Part shown: positions 1 through 12,640 of the stretch, piece by piece
How the letters are laid out: each line of letters starts with the position of its first letter
How positions within the stretch are numbered: the stretch's first letter is position 1
Assembly: GCA_023653785.1 (NCBI GenBank)
Contig: JAMKCH010001666.1
Location: forward strand, 1-64,000
Length of the DNA: 64,000 nucleotides
Reading direction: 5' to 3'
From: Ophioderma brevispina
Taxonomy: Eukaryota > Echinodermata > Ophiuroidea > Amphilepidida > Ophiodermatidae
Translations under genes and position numbers: made by a program
Notes under the pieces: model-generated
The model's input: only the letters and a program-made list of their open reading frames with translations
The model's database searches: none
What the model was told of the DNA's origin: nothing

Positions 1-554
1 ATCACACCATAATAATGACATACATTGAATGTAATTGTATTTTCACTGTCATGATACTTACCATCTTCAGACTACAGTCTTATCATCCGGCCACGCCGGC
101 CGGTAACGATAAAATCAATTACTGCGTGTTTGCGGATACAATAATACGCCATGCAGTCTTAATGTCAATAAGCCTCACGACGGAATTAAATCACCATCTC
201 CGCGGGATCTCCATCTCCTTCTGCACAAGTGATTTAAATTCAATGCAGGATGTGGAATTACAGTACATCTATGGTTTGTCTATTGTCCAGCATCCCGATC
301 GTCACCCAAATTTAACTCATTCGTCAACACTAGATTAATTTAAATGCATCCTACTCCCAAGGACTTTCCCTGTTGAAACCGGTGCTATGAAATCCGCAGG
401 CCTTCTTGCAGATTTATAACACAACACTCTGACACAGGCCTCAACATCATCGAAGTCCTAAGTTAACGCATGATGTGCGGGTCGGTTGGATGTTTTTTGG
501 TTGAACAGATTGGCGCCGCACATCACCATTCTCAGCTATTCTCCAGTGGGCGTA
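1..554. other. Intergenic, nothing recognised
   Basis: Mixed-composition DNA with short fortuitous ORFs only. I see no splice-flanked exon, RNA gene or clear repeat boundary here. Confidence 0.4.
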
Positions 555-705
555 AACGCGTAACATGCGGGGGGGGGGACTTTGGCTGGGAAAAAATTTG
601 CAAAAATCTGCTAAATCAGCCGTTTTTTAGCCTCTGACCGGGAAAAATTGGCCTTTTGACCCCCTGAGATGGAAAACATTTCCCCGACTGGGAAATTTGT
701 CCCCG
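555..705. repeat. Degenerate short tandem repeat
   Basis: A phrase of the type CTGGGAAAAATTTG recurs three to four times at roughly 35-40 bp spacing, after a G run at about 570-579. The related style (TTGGGGCCAAA, AATTTGTGGAAAAATC) returns at 1,400-1,500. It is noncoding and of no known function. Confidence 0.45.
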
Positions 706-839
706 CAGAGCGGGCAGGCCCGTTACGCCACTTCTAGTCTCTTAACTTATGTGTTGAACTTAAGCAGTATTTTGATTTTGACTGCATGCATAAGTTGTAA
801 AATGATTCTACCCTCCCTAACAGCCGGGGAGGGGGATAA

Positions 840-1260
840 CCCCGGGTATAACTGTATAAACGATCCGCGGTACCCACCCGAGTTACAGGGTCCGGCGGTA
901 AATATGAGACCAGAAGCGAATTAAATGGTTACCCTTAGACCCTATCCGATACCAGATCCGTTTCACGCTATGCAAATTGGCACACTCTCCAAGACTCGGG
1001 GCCCGGACATCGGGGCCATTACCCTTGGAATTTTAACCTGGGGTTTTACACTATTTGACTATTTTATGCTGAGCTTTTATTCTGTTTTTTGGCATGATAT
1101 CAACACATAAAATTATCATTCTAACAGATTCCTGCCTAATTTTATACTCTATCTGAGACTGAAAATAAAATTGATACCACTCTGTTGAGACTCACAGATA
1201 CAGGTTGAATTTGATACCCTATATTGCAAGTGTCGAGACCTGCCCAGATCTCATGTTCCG
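840..1260 (+). repeat. Dispersed repeat, copy 1 (second copy at 55,880-56,460)
   Basis: The stretch with ACCCGAGTTACAGGGT, the ATGAGAC...GAA motif, GGGGTTTTACACTATTT, the TATTCTGTT...GGCATGATATCAACACA phrase and then TTGATACCCTATATTGCAAGT is matched in the same order at 55,880-56,460. Both copies are interrupted and diverged. The ends and class of the element are not visible, and no protein is encoded. Confidence 0.6.
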
Positions 1261-1399
1261 GTGGTTACCTGACCCAATACCCAGTTTACACCCAGTGGCG
1301 GCGCCCGGGCATGGGGCTTTTCCGGGCCCCCCCCCCATTTTTTTTTCTCCGCTAGATTGCCACCCTGGGTGGTGTAGGTGGCTAAAAGAAACATAATTT

Positions 1400-1640
1400 A
1401 CTTTTGGCAAAATTTCGGCGATTTGGGGCCAAACTCACCAATTTGTGGAAAAATCAGCGATTTTGGGCCAAAAATTTGGTTTAAAATCTCCAAATATCCT
1501 TTGCCCTCCCCCGAATTTCACTCCCCCCCCAATTTCACTTTGCCCCCTCCCCCCGTTCCCCTCCGACAAGAGTCTGGCCCCTTTCGCCACTGTTACCCCC
1601 CCCCCCCCACACACACACACACACCGGGCTATAAACCACA
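1400..1640. repeat. Low-complexity C-rich tract with (AC)n microsatellite
   Basis: Pyrimidine-rich runs of C5-C10 are followed by an uninterrupted AC dinucleotide run at about 1,608-1,624. Proline-rich ORFs across it on both strands are compositional artefacts. Confidence 0.7.
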
Positions 1641-3690
1641 CATCACATGAAAGACAAGATTAAATGGTAGGCTATCATCTTGAAAGAATGGCCTTATCTT
1701 TAAAATTTCGCGCCGAAATTTCATTCCGTTTTGACGTGGAGCTAAAAACGTGCTTATAATCCCAAAATGTGGAAATATTGGATCGATAGTTTTAATAGAA
1801 CCATCAACATTCATACTACCACGTTCCTTATGACCTATTCCAACGAGATGTAATTAATTAAGGTAAAGCACTTAAAGTGCAACAAGAGAATTCAATTGCA
1901 AGTCCGCCCACATTTTCTGTGATATGTAGTTGATTTCATATATATTCCGCACTCAATCTATCCCTACTTTTATTTTGGCTACGAAATAACTATAAATGAA
2001 ACAAAAGGGTGATTTGAATATGCCTATATGTCAATAGAAAACATAGCTGAATTTCATATTTGCTCCTATAGTTAATTTCCCAACTTTTGTGTACCAAAGA
2101 AACAGTTTGCAGCTTAATCCTTTCAGAATTGGGATATTGTTGATAGAAAGCTTAACACCAGTGAAAATCAAATTTTCACATTTTAAGGGACCCTAAACGC
2201 ACCCGCGGTTCGGCTGGGTCGGGCGTGTTCGCACCTCGTTCAGGCACCTGACTGTAGTCCCGCACATACCGCTCCACCCCAGGCTGAGTATGTTGTCTGT
2301 TGCTACTGGAGCCTACCAATCGTGTGCTACTGCTTTCGGGGCACGTCTTTTTTTGGAAAATTACTACAAACACGACCGCAAAAAGAGAGGTATCCAGATT
2401 AGTCGTTATTTTGATTAGGTTAGATCTAGGGCCAATTGCCCTAACAAGGCACGGGTCCGCTCCGGATTTTCAAAAAGTCATTTTAATAAATACAGGACAT
2501 ATATATTGTAAAAGCATTTTCTCCCTGTAAAGTCTTTGCCATATCAAAGGCTTTAAATCTGCATAGAAGTAAACTTCCCGCGAAACTTGAAAGCAGATGA
2601 CATAAACCATTAGTATCTCCGCAATGGGGCCGGGCGTGGTCAAGCCGCTGCTGCGGCGACCGAGTCGGGCGTGTTTACACCCGTTGTTCGACTGATGGGT
2701 GGGGCAGAGTGTGTTCACACCCGCGGCTCCGGCGGGCGTCTTCTCGCCGCGGTCAACTGGATTCATTAGAAGAACTGTGACACACAAGTAGCCGTTGTTC
2801 AGGCGCTCTACCAACTTCATTCATTGGTCCACGTCTGATATCTAAATAACGTTATCATAGGAGTAGAGCATATCCCGCGCCCTAAAACTAAAAAATGGTG
2901 ACGAATTCAACTCTATTAAACACATAATTTGAGGTGTTTAAATTCACCTGGTCTATTCCGGAAATAGTCTATTTTGTCCTATAGGACATTCCGTTCAATT
3001 TTATGCTCGATGTTAAGCAGTAATCGCGCACGTTCGAGTGCATTTTTTGTATACATTTTGTAGATAAAAGTTCTCACTCTTATTTAAGCAAATTATTTTT
3101 GTTCTATTATTACACATTTTACACTTTCTCAAAATTAAGTTATTAAAACATTAATAATAAAACATAAAAAAAATAAAAAAAATAAAAAAAATAAAAAAAA
3201 TTTCTTATGTTTTTTCTTTATTATTCCACTCATTGATATTTAAGACAATTATTTGAAAACAAAGAATTTAACTCATTAGATCCCCTATTTGCGCCAAATG
3301 CACTAAAAATATATATTTTTGAAAAAAGAACCATTTCACCAGAATTTGTGTCATAGTTTTTTGCCATTTTTTATTATTTTCGATTACGTTTTGCTCAATA
3401 TCTCAAATGGTGAAAATCGCCATTTTATGAAGGGAACGAACATAACCCAAAAACGAAAGGTCGTATCAACAGGAATTGGGCACAGATATCAAGCATCCAC
3501 AGGGCTAGAAACCATTAAGCCGTATTTTTGCATTTGGGCTTCAATTTTTTATTATGACACAGTTTCTCTGCATGGTCCAGCTCTTTTACCATGGCAACCT
3601 ATCAAAATCCGGCTTCATGGTTTTCTGCGCACAATACCCATGCACCTTTTACCCACGTGTATGGTGTAAATGCAAGTTAACGTCCCAGAA
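1641..3690. other. Gene-free AT-rich DNA
   Basis: The segment has a GC-richer patch at about 2,190-2,300 and 2,630-2,760, with repeated GTCGGGCGTGTT and CACACCCG words (at about 2,218, 2,665 and 2,710), and is otherwise AT-rich. No exon or RNA gene is recognised. A (TAAAAAAA) tandem run lies inside it and is listed separately. Confidence 0.4.
3165..3200. repeat. (TAAAAAAA)n microsatellite
   Basis: Four to five perfect copies of an 8-bp T-A7 unit sit inside a strongly AT-rich stretch. It could be the A-rich tail of a decayed retroelement, but no element body is recognised beside it. Confidence 0.75.
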
Positions 3691-3699
3691 GTTCTATTT

Positions 3700-4420
3700 G
3701 TTCGCCGTGTTTATCAATCAAGACCTGTTCATTTACCATGGCAACATTAAGTATTCTGTCCAGTACCCGTCCTAGATCGGCGTGGGTGTGTTCCAATTCA
3801 GAGTCCATCCAGCGGTGGCTTTCGTTCAAGTAATCCTAACTATGATGATCACAGGGCGCAAGTACATGCTCTCTGCAGGATTCCTTTGGTTATCATCAAA
3901 GGCGCTGACATGTTTCCATTCACACTTCGTGAGTTGCTGTACAAAGCTTGCATGGCATTGACCACTTGCTTCAGGAATGCCATGTTGACGTAATATGGAG
4001 AACATGCTGGTCTATTGGGAAATCAACGCGTTCTTGAAGTCGATGGAAGTGACAGTAAAAGGAAATTGGGGGCCCTTTTGAATCCCCCCCAAAATTCGTC
4101 GAAGGATACGTGTATGTTGCGCAAAACTCTGGCACTGGTAGAAATAACAAATGTTCCCCGAATTCGTTTAACAGCATGTTGTTGTAAACTTTAGCAGCTA
4201 CTGACATCTAAGTGATCCCCGGTAGTCCGTCATGAGGGAGAGCTCCTTTTCTTAGGCATGGGTACGATATTTGTGTCCCGTGAGTAGTGTGATTGTATAT
4301 ACCTTGATGCAAATTTGTGATAACATCGATCACCTTTTTCTTCCTCTTCCTCCCACTTGCATCAACTTTTGTTGGCAAAATCAGACCTTCTGCCTTTTTG
4401 TTTTCCATGGCTCTAGTATC
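3700..4420 (-). pseudogene. Decayed LINE reverse transcriptase (RTE-like)
   Basis: Read on the minus strand from 4,420 downwards, broken frames carry successive reverse transcriptase landmarks. First comes a VITNL...IYN segment, then PMPKK and MTDYRG (the PxPKKG..xxDYRGI block). Next is MSVAAKVYNNMLLNE (the SVAAKVYNRMLLNRI block), then SMFSILRQHGIP and a degenerate GILQ...LAP (the GVLQGDxLAP block). The blocks are in the right order but in different frames with several stops, so this is a relic. The order and wording fit RTE-like non-LTR retrotransposons better than CR1. No endonuclease domain is visible. The relic stops close to the boundary of the downstream tandem duplication (about 4,585), which may have cut it off. 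Confidence 0.72.
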
Positions 4421-4869
4421 GTCCTGCTGCCAAATCCTCTTCGTGAAGATGGAGTCCGTGGGATGGTTCAGTCCTTCACAAGCAAGATGAGGTATTCGCA
4501 GGTTGGTGGTTTGCTATCATTGTTTTCAACAGAGAGCTGAAATATTTTCTCCATTCAGTCAGTAATTCTGCATCACTAGGGGGGTGTGCCATCTGTTCTT
4601 CTTGACTTTGATGCCCTGTTCCATCTTTCTCGAGGAGTTCATACCACCATGTGGTGGGTTATAGTCTCACAAATCATCAGCTAGCTTGAGTTTTATGTTT
4701 GTCAAGTACTGCAGTCTCGTCCCTTAAGGCATTCTGTATGGTTCGTTGAGCAAAGAGTTAAGCGTCTTCACTTCTTTTTAGACTGGTGAGAATTTTTTGA
4801 TATAGAGAACCTATTTTGGCCACATCCCATTCTCTTTCAACCTAGAGTTTCCTCTGTCCCAGCCTGGCA

Positions 4870-5515
4870 TGATTCATCGACTTTTTTATTCCGAAGGCAT
4901 TATTCCGAAGGTGTTTTATACGAAAAAGGAGCAAGAAGCTTCGTTATTTCGAGGGGTTGTTATCGAAAATGAGCAAGACTCGTTATTCCGAAAGGTGTGT
5001 TATCCGAATTAAGCATGAGCTGCGTTATTCGTTAATTGAGCAAGAGCTGCGTTATTCCGAATTCGAGCAAGAACTGCGTTATTCCGAAGGGGTGTTATTC
5101 CGAATCGAGCAAGAGCTCGTTATCCGAATTATGCAAGAGCATGCGTAATTCCGAATCGAGCAAGAACTGCGTTATCCGAAGGTGTGTTATACCGGCACAT
5201 CCAGCAAGAGCTGCGTCATTCCGAATCGAGCAAGATCTACGTTATTCCGAATTGAGAAAGAGCTGCGTTATTCCGTATCCAGCAAGAACTGCTTTATTCC
5301 GAAGGAGCAAGGTGCGTGATTCCGAATGCGGCAAGAGCTGCGTAGTCGAATCCAGCAAAAAGCGGTGGTATTCCGAATTGAGTAAGAGCTGGTTATTCCG
5401 AAATTTCCAGCAAGATCTGTGTTATTCCGAATAATCCAGCAAGAGCTGCGTAATTCCGAATCTAGCAAGAGCTGCGTTATTCCGAATCCACAAGAGCGCG
5501 TTTATCCGAATGAGG
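4870..5515 (+). repeat. 26-27-bp minisatellite, forward orientation, copy A
   Basis: About 24 imperfect copies of a unit of the form GAGCAAGAGCTGCGTTATTCCGAATC follow each other without unique spacers. Units vary by truncation and by 1-2 bp in length (for example TTCCGAAGG half-units). Because 27 bp is nine codons, spurious ORFs repeat CVIPN or ELRYSE motifs. The same repeat occurs in reverse orientation at 19,720-20,245 and 22,385-22,915. Confidence 0.9.
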
Positions 5516-6009
5516 AAACATATACGTTTTATTTTGAAAATGCTTTTAGTGATAGAGAAATCGTGCCGGGGGTCAGCGAGCGAGTAGTGTCTGATATTAA
5601 GGGTGGTGATTGGTGGGTGATTGCGGGTGTAGGCCTATGTGTAGTTGAGGGGGTGCCAGCGCGAATAATTAAATCAACAGTGATGATTTACCTTTTGGTT
5701 GCACTGCATTAAACATTATCCGGTAGCAAAAATTCCGGTTTTTTTTCCACGGGAAACAATAGGGAAAATGTTCCGTAAAGCCACCAATAATCTTTCGGTA
5801 ATTAATAGTGTGATTACAGCCTAGTCAACTGCACCCACCAAACAAACATACATAGGTCACACAGCTGGGTCAAATCCATTTAATATCATGAGTGCCAGAC
5901 TTTCGATCTAGGCCAGGAAAATATCCCTAATTGGCCCTTTAATCATATCATTGGAATCATTTTTCAGGCTGTAGAGAAAAACAAAACAACGTTCAGAATA
6001 TTACGACCA

Positions 6010-6560
6010 GTTTGAAGCGGCGCCCCCAATTTTCAAATGTTGATAGTTTTGGCACAGCTATGTTGGGAATTGTCTAGAAAACTACTACCTGCAGACACGA
6101 ATGCTCAAAATGGCCGTATTTTCAACACAAATTGAGCGGTTTTTGTAATTAGAATTGGGATCCTAGTGTACTTAACGGTTAGAGTGGAAAGCTAAGTTAA
6201 TGTCCGTCCATGATTGAAAATAAGTGCTTGCAGTGGATACATCAACCGAAAATGACCGTTTAACTGACTTGCCTGAACAATAAAAAACAACTAATAGCTG
6301 AGCGTAGATACGTACATGGCGCTATTTTTCCGGCTATTTCATATTGGAAGGCCGTTTCCAGCAGCCGTTGGAATTATTATTCGGGGATCGCCGATATTAA
6401 TTATTCGATTTACAAAATTCCCTTCGTTTGCGACACATAGACAGTAGGGCTTAAACCATTCCACCGGTTATAGTAGTCAGTTAGTTAGCCGTTACCAGAT
6501 GCAAACGTGTACAAAATCTATTTGTTTTAAAAATTGGGGCGCTCTTCACAAAAAATATGC
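6010..6560. mobile_element. Inverted-repeat (MITE-like) element, copy 1
   Basis: The left end reads GGCGCCCCCAATTTTCAAA and the right end reads TTTAAAAATTGGGGCGCTCTTC, which are inverted repeats. Inner parts (GGCACAGCTATG ... ; GGCTATTTCATATTGGAAGG) are shared with copies at 9,805-10,325 and 63,036-63,541. The last copy gives the clearest termini. It has no transposase ORF, so it is a non-autonomous DNA element or foldback. Confidence 0.7.
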
Positions 6561-6769
6561 TTAATATTGCTTAAAAACCAAATGTATTTGAGCTGAAACA
6601 GTTTACCTTACTCTTGGGGGGGGGGGGGTGCAAACCCGTTATTGTTTTTTTTAGTGTAGTGTGTCCCAATTAAAAAAAAAACGAAACCCTATAAAAGTGC
6701 CCTCTGTTTTCACAGTTTCACTTTTTACTTTTTAAAATTTTTGCATTTTTTGAAAAGTGTGATTCGTTA

Positions 6770-6872
6770 GCTCTCCAAAACCCAACAAACAAAACAAAAC
6801 AAAACGAAAACAAAAACAACAAACAAAAAAAACAAACAAACACAAACAAAAAAAATACAAAAAAAACCCAGC
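6770..6872 (+). repeat. (CAAA)n-rich tract
   Basis: An A-rich run of CAAA/CAAAA words is present; the noisier counterpart is at about 10,560-10,650 in copy B. It is simple sequence. Confidence 0.75.
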
Positions 6873-8639
6873 AATTTCTCAATCGGACATGCGGTTATGG
6901 ATTATGGCCAATTTTAAAAAGGGACCACCTTTTTCATTTTGGTCCGGACAAAGGGTAGTGGGGTTTGGTCAAAGAGGTTCTATATAGATAGAGAGGCAAA
7001 ACCGTTACGTCATCTTTATAAATTCATCGTCTCGCTGTTTGCCGACCACAAAGCACACATAGAGTACCAACATTAAAAGCAATGGCTGCCTCCGCTTCTT
7101 CCCATACTGTGGGTGCCGCTTTGCATACCTTAATCGGTGTGATACAATTGATGTATGTGTTTAGAGGTGGCCAGGTGTAATAAAGTGCACCTGGATCATT
7201 GTGGCTCAGATACTCTTTTTTCTCATAATGCAATGGCGCTTTAGGTGAAAATATTTTATTGATTCGGTTTATTTAAATCAAGACGACTGACGTTCATTTT
7301 ATTCGTTGTGTGGCCATTGATAACAAATTTAACCACCCAATAGCACCCACATCCAACAACGGTATTTTGCCGGATTTGTTGTATCGAATTGACATTATGT
7401 GTGTATACAAGCACCCAACTAATAATTATCCGTGCAACTATTCAAAATGTCAGCGCCCATCAGAACGACGGTTTTGAATGGGCTTCACCTCTTGGGTTTG
7501 GGAGGTTTGTTCTTTTAGTGATCTGTCTTTCTCTCTTGTTGCTTTAAATTCCTTTTTCCCTTCAGGTCTGGTCCTTTATTTATGTCTTTATTGTGTTCTT
7601 ATTGTATACCAGTCATAATCTCTTTCTGACAGAGTCGTAGTCCTGAAAGGACTATTTGGGGTTTGGAGACTCCTTGCAACGTTGCTGTCCTCTAAAGACG
7701 GATGCTTGTTTGGACTCTGACAACACTCTACGAGCCAGAACACCACGGCCCGCACGACAGCCAATTTCAAGGCAAACTAGCTGCAAGATGAACATCTAGG
7801 AATTTGCCTAAACCCAAAATTCATTTTCAGGACGACCACTCTTTCCAAAGAGATTATGACTTATATCATAAAAATAAGATCAAATTAATAAAGAAAGACA
7901 AATGAACAAACCAATATAGCAAAGAAGGAATGAAAGAACGAGAACAAACGCTTCACCAAAGCCCCCACTACCCTCTGGCCCTGGAAAATGAAAGTGGTCC
8001 CTTTTAAAGTTGGCCTTAACTTCATGTACCCCATGTCCAATTGAGAAAAGGTTTTTTTTCGGTTTTTTGGAAAGCCAGCGAAACACAGTTTTCAAAATGC
8101 TGGATTTTTTGACACTACATTAAAATTTTTTAAATGTAAAAAATAGGGCGCCTTTTAGGGTTCGGGTATTTATTGGGACATCAATGTACCATATCAACGA
8201 TTTTTTCCCGCCAAAATCGTTTATTATTGTTTTGGGTCCTTTGCACTCATTCAGCAAACAATGAACATCGGGTGGATGTATGTGGGTTAGGATGGGGTAT
8301 GTGGGTATGGTGGAGCCGTCCCAAAATACCCTTCTGGAGAGGGTTTTTTAAGTGTGCCATCTGTTCTTCTTGACTTTGATGCCCTGTTCCATCTTTCTCG
8401 AGGAGTTCATACCACCATGTGGTGGGTTATAGTCTCACAAATCATCAGCTAGCTTGAGTTTTATGTTTGTCAAGTACTGCAGTCTCGTCCCTTAAGGCAT
8501 TCTGTATGGTTCGTTGAGCAAAGAGTTAAGCGTCTTCACTTCTTTTTAGACTGGTGAGAATTTTTTGATATAGAGAACCTATTTTGGCCACATCCCATTC
8601 TCTTTCAACCTAGAGTTTCCTCTGTCCCAGCCTGGCATG

Positions 8640-9285
8640 ATTCATCGACTTTTTTATTCCGAAGGCATTATTCCGAAGGTGTTTTATACGAAAAAGGAGC
8701 AAGAAGCTTCGTTATTTCGAGGGGTTGTTATCGAAAATGAGCAAGACTCGTTATTCCGAAAGGTGTGTTATCCGAATTAAGCATGAGCTGCGTTATTCGT
8801 TAATTGAGCAAGAGCTGCGTTATTCCGAATTCGAGCAAGAACTGCGTTATTCCGAAGGGGTGTTATTCCGAATCGAGCAAGAGCTCGTTATCCGAATTAT
8901 GCAAGAGCATGCGTAATTCCGAATCGAGCAAGAACTGCGTTATCCGAAGGTGTGTTATACCGGCACATCCAGCAAGAGCTGCGTCATTCCGAATCGAGCA
9001 AGATCTACGTTATTCCGAATTGAGAAAGAGCTGCGTTATTCCGTATCCAGCAAGAACTGCTTTATTCCGAAGGAGCAAGGTGCGTGATTCCGAATGCGGC
9101 AAGAGCTGCGTAGTCGAATCCAGCAAAAAGCGGTGGTATTCCGAATTGAGTAAGAGCTGGTTATTCCGAAATTTCCAGCAAGATCTGTGTTATTCCGAAT
9201 AATCCAGCAAGAGCTGCGTAATTCCGAATCTAGCAAGAGCTGCGTTATTCCGAATCCACAAGAGCGCGTTTATCCGAATGAGGAA
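8640..9285 (+). repeat. 26-27-bp minisatellite, forward orientation, copy B
   Basis: This appears to be an exact repeat of the array at 4,870-5,515, shifted by 3,768 bp, including every irregular half-unit. Identity this perfect in a minisatellite implies either a very recent duplication or the same array assembled twice. Confidence 0.9.
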
Positions 9286-9804
9286 ACATATACGTTTTAT
9301 TTTGAAAATGCTTTTAGTGATAGAGAAATCGTGCCGGGGGTCAGCGAGCGAGTAGTGTCTGATATTAAGGGTGGTGATTGGTGGGTGATTGCGGGTGTAG
9401 GCCTATGTGTAGTTGAGGGGGTGCCAGCGCGAATAATTAAATCAAACAGTGATGGGTTTGAATTTAACTTTGGTGCACTGCACTCTTAAACATTTTATCC
9501 GTTCGCTAAAAAATTCCGGTTTTTTTTTTCCAACGGGAAAAAATAGGGAAATGTTCCGTAAAGCACCACATTAAATTTTTTTTTCCGGTAATTAATAGTG
9601 TGATTACGCCTAGTCAACTGCCACCCACCAAACAAAAACCTACATGGTCACACATGTCGGGTCAAATCCATTATATCTGAGTTACAGACCAGGACTTAGA
9701 TCTGCCAGGAAAGGAAATATCCCTAAATCCATCTTGACGTCAACATTTGAATCATTTTTTTATGTTAAGAGAAAAACAAAAACAACGTTAAAGCAATATT
9801 AGCA

Positions 9805-10325
9805 CATTTGAAGAGCGCCCCCAATTTTCAAAAATTTGAGATTTTTTGCACAGCTATGTTGGTAATCGTCTAGAAAACTACACCTGCAGACAAGAATGCT
9901 CCAAACATGCTATTTATCAAAAAATGAGCGATTTTTGTAATTAGAATTGGGTTCCAAGATTGGACTTAACGGTAGAGAGCTGGAAATGCTAAGTTAAGTC
10001 CGTCCATGATATGAAATAGTGCTACACAAGAAAATGACCTTTAACTTGACATGCCTGAACCATCAAACAAACTAATAGATGAGCGTTATGTAGATACGTA
10101 CATGGCGCGATTTCCAGGCTATTTCATATTGAAGGCCGTTTCCAGCAGCCGGTTGAATTATTATCGGGGTCCCGGTATTTATTAATTTTCTAGTTACAAA
10201 ATTCCTTCGTTTGCGAACATAGACATTGTAGGGCTTAACCATACAGGTATAGTTAGTCAGGTAGTTAGCCAGGTACAATGCAAGTGTTAAAAATCTCATT
10301 TTTTTGAAAAAGTGGGGCGCTCTTA
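9805..10325. mobile_element. Inverted-repeat (MITE-like) element, copy 2
   Basis: The left end reads TTTGAAGAGCGCCCCCAATT and the right end AAGTGGGGCGCTCTTAC. It is the duplicate, within copy B, of the element at 6,010-6,560 and related to 63,036-63,541. Confidence 0.7.
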
Positions 10326-12640
10326 CAAAAATATGCTAATATTGCTTTAAAAACCCAATGTTATTTCTGAGATGAAACACGTTTAACCCTCTCTTGGGGG
10401 GAGGGGGTGGGGGGGGTGCAACCCCGTTTGTTTTTTTAGGTAGTGTGTCCCAATAAAAAAAAACGAACCCTATAAAAGTGCCATCTTTTTCACAGTTCAT
10501 TCTACTTTTGTAAAAAAATTTTTGCCATTTTTGACAAGTGTGATTCGTTAGCTTTCCAAAACCCAACAAACAAAACAACAACAAAACGGAAAAACACAAA
10601 AAAAAAACAAAAACAACAAACAAACAACCAAAACAAAAAAAATACAAAAAAAACCCAGCAAATCTTCTCAATCGAACATGTGGTTATGAATTATGGCCAA
10701 TTGTAAAAATGGTAAACAACTTTTTCATTTTGTCAGGGACAAAGGGTAGTGGGGTTTGGTCAAAGAGGTTCTATAAAGATAGAAGAGGGAAAAAGTTACG
10801 TAATCTTTAGGAACAACCTTCATCGTCTCGCATGTTTTGCCCGACCACAAAGAAAACATAGAGTTACCAAACTAGAAAAGCAATGGCTGCTCCGCTTCTT
10901 CCACATACTGGGGTGCCGCTTGGCATATACACTAATCGGTAGTGATCAAATTGATGTAGTGTAATGGTGGCCAGGTGTAATAATGTGCACCTGGATCATT
11001 GTGCTCAGGAAGAATACTCTTTTTTCTCATTAAGGCAATGCGCCGCTAGGTAAAAAGTTGTATTCATTGATGCGGTTTATGTAAATCAAGACGACTGAAG
11101 TTCATTTCATTCGTTGTGTGGCCATGGGTAGGACAAAAATTTAACCACCCAAATAGCACCCAAAAATCCAACAACTGAAGATTTTGCCGGATCTGTTTGT
11201 ATCGAATTGACATATGTGTGTATACAAGACACAAACTAATAAATTATTCCGGCAATATTCAAAATGTAGCGCCAGCACAAAAACGAATGGTTTTGTGAAT
11301 GGGCTTCACCGCTGTGGTTTGGTGAAGGTTTTTCTTTTTATTGAATCCTTTCTTTTCTCTCTTGTTGCTTTATGTTTTTTCCCTTCAGGTCTGGTCTTAT
11401 TTAGTCTTTTTTGTGTCTTATTGTAGAACAAGTCATAATCTCTTTTTCGGAAAGGAGTGTAGTCCCGAAAAGGACTATTTGGGGTTTGGCGACTTCCTTG
11501 CAACTTGTTGCTGTCCTCTAAGACGGATGATTGTTTGGACTATGAGCAAACATCTACGAGCAAAGAACACCACGGTCCCGGCACCGACAGCAAGTTCAAG
11601 GCAAAGCTAGCTGCAAGATGAACATCTAGGAAATTGCCTAAACCAAAAATTAATTTTCAGGACGACCACCTCTTCCAAAAAGGATTATGACTTCTATCAT
11701 AAAAATAAGATTCAAATTAATAAAGAAAAACCTAAGGGAACAAACCAATATAGACAGAAAGAATGATGAAAAGAACGAGAACAAAAAGATCACTAAAGAC
11801 CCATACCTCTGAACCTGGACAAAATGAAAGTGGTTCCCTTTTAAAGTTGGCCTTAACTTCAGTACCCCATGTCATTGAGAAAAAGTTTTTCGGTTTTTGG
11901 AAAGCCAGCGAAACACAGTTTTCAAAAATGTCTGGATTTTGCAACATCTAAAATTTTTTAAAATGTAAAAACATAGGGCGATTTTTAGGGCGCCTTTAGG
12001 GTTCGGGTATTTATTGGGAAATCATGTACCATTAACGACTGTTTTTTCCGCCAAAATCGTTTATGTAATGTTGTGGGTCATTTGCACTCATCAGCAAACC
12101 AATGAACAATCGGTGGAGGTATGGGGGTTTAGGATGGGGTATGTGGGTAGGGTGAGCCGTTCTCAAAATACCTAGGGGAGGGTTGTTTTTTAACCCAGCC
12201 TATACTTTGTAAAGTAACTAAAATGTGATCGTACGTCCTTATTTTAGTTAGATATTGCATTTATATAATATTTCATCCAAAAATCTCGATATCAAAAGGG
12301 ATTTGGTGGAACAATTTTAGAGAAGATCAATTGTTACTATACTTTTGTCCAGAAACTGAATTTCTTGATTTTCGCGAGGGCGCATGTCATTATAACGTCA
12401 TAGAAGCCAAACCTGGGGAGATTGGTACTTTATTTGATATCAGAGTTTAAGGAGACTCTAAGCTACACACTATACCGTAGAGTGACTTTGAACGTCTTTG
12501 ATTTGGTTGAACTAATTAGTCATTTTCTCAATTGGCTCAATGTAGTTTGTGTTTGTTGTGTTTTTATTGATGATTATAAAGCGATATATAGCAATATTAT
12601 GATGAGAAACCACTTTCGTAGGTTGTTGTCAAACAACGTC

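Larger units (their letters stand above)
4585..8352 (+). repeat. Tandem duplication I, copy A (3.77 kb)
   Basis: This unit begins GTGTGCCATCTGTTCTTC and recurs immediately downstream at 8,353, an offset of 3,768 bp. From about 4,586 to 5,671 the two copies appear identical base for base. From there to the end they align clearly but differ by very many single-base insertions and deletions, mostly at homopolymers. Contents in order: unique DNA, the 26-27-bp minisatellite, an inverted-repeat element (6,010-6,560), a (CAAA)-rich tract (6,780-6,870) and AT-rich DNA. No gene is recognised. Confidence 0.85.
8353..12190 (+). repeat. Tandem duplication I, copy B
   Basis: This is the second head-to-tail copy of the 4,585-8,352 unit. 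It is identical to copy A until about 9,439, then alignable but riddled with single-base indels. It ends near 12,190, where the GAGGG...TTTTTTAA junction matching the end of copy A gives way to unrelated sequence. The uneven identity suggests that part of this duplication reflects assembly or consensus problems around the minisatellite. Confidence 0.82.

Noticed and set aside
1378..1663. Proline-rich ORFs on both strands
   Set aside because: They are translation of C-rich low-complexity DNA and an AC repeat.
4957..5434. Array of about 26-bp repeats considered as a CRISPR array
   Set aside because: Units abut with no unique spacers, vary in length and sequence, and lie in intron-bearing animal DNA without cas genes. 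It is a minisatellite.
5036..5712. ORFs of 97-132 codons with repeated CVIPN / ELRYSE motifs (also at 8,804-9,489)
   Set aside because: They arise because the 27-bp units are a multiple of three. There is no splice context or domain, and frames shift between units.
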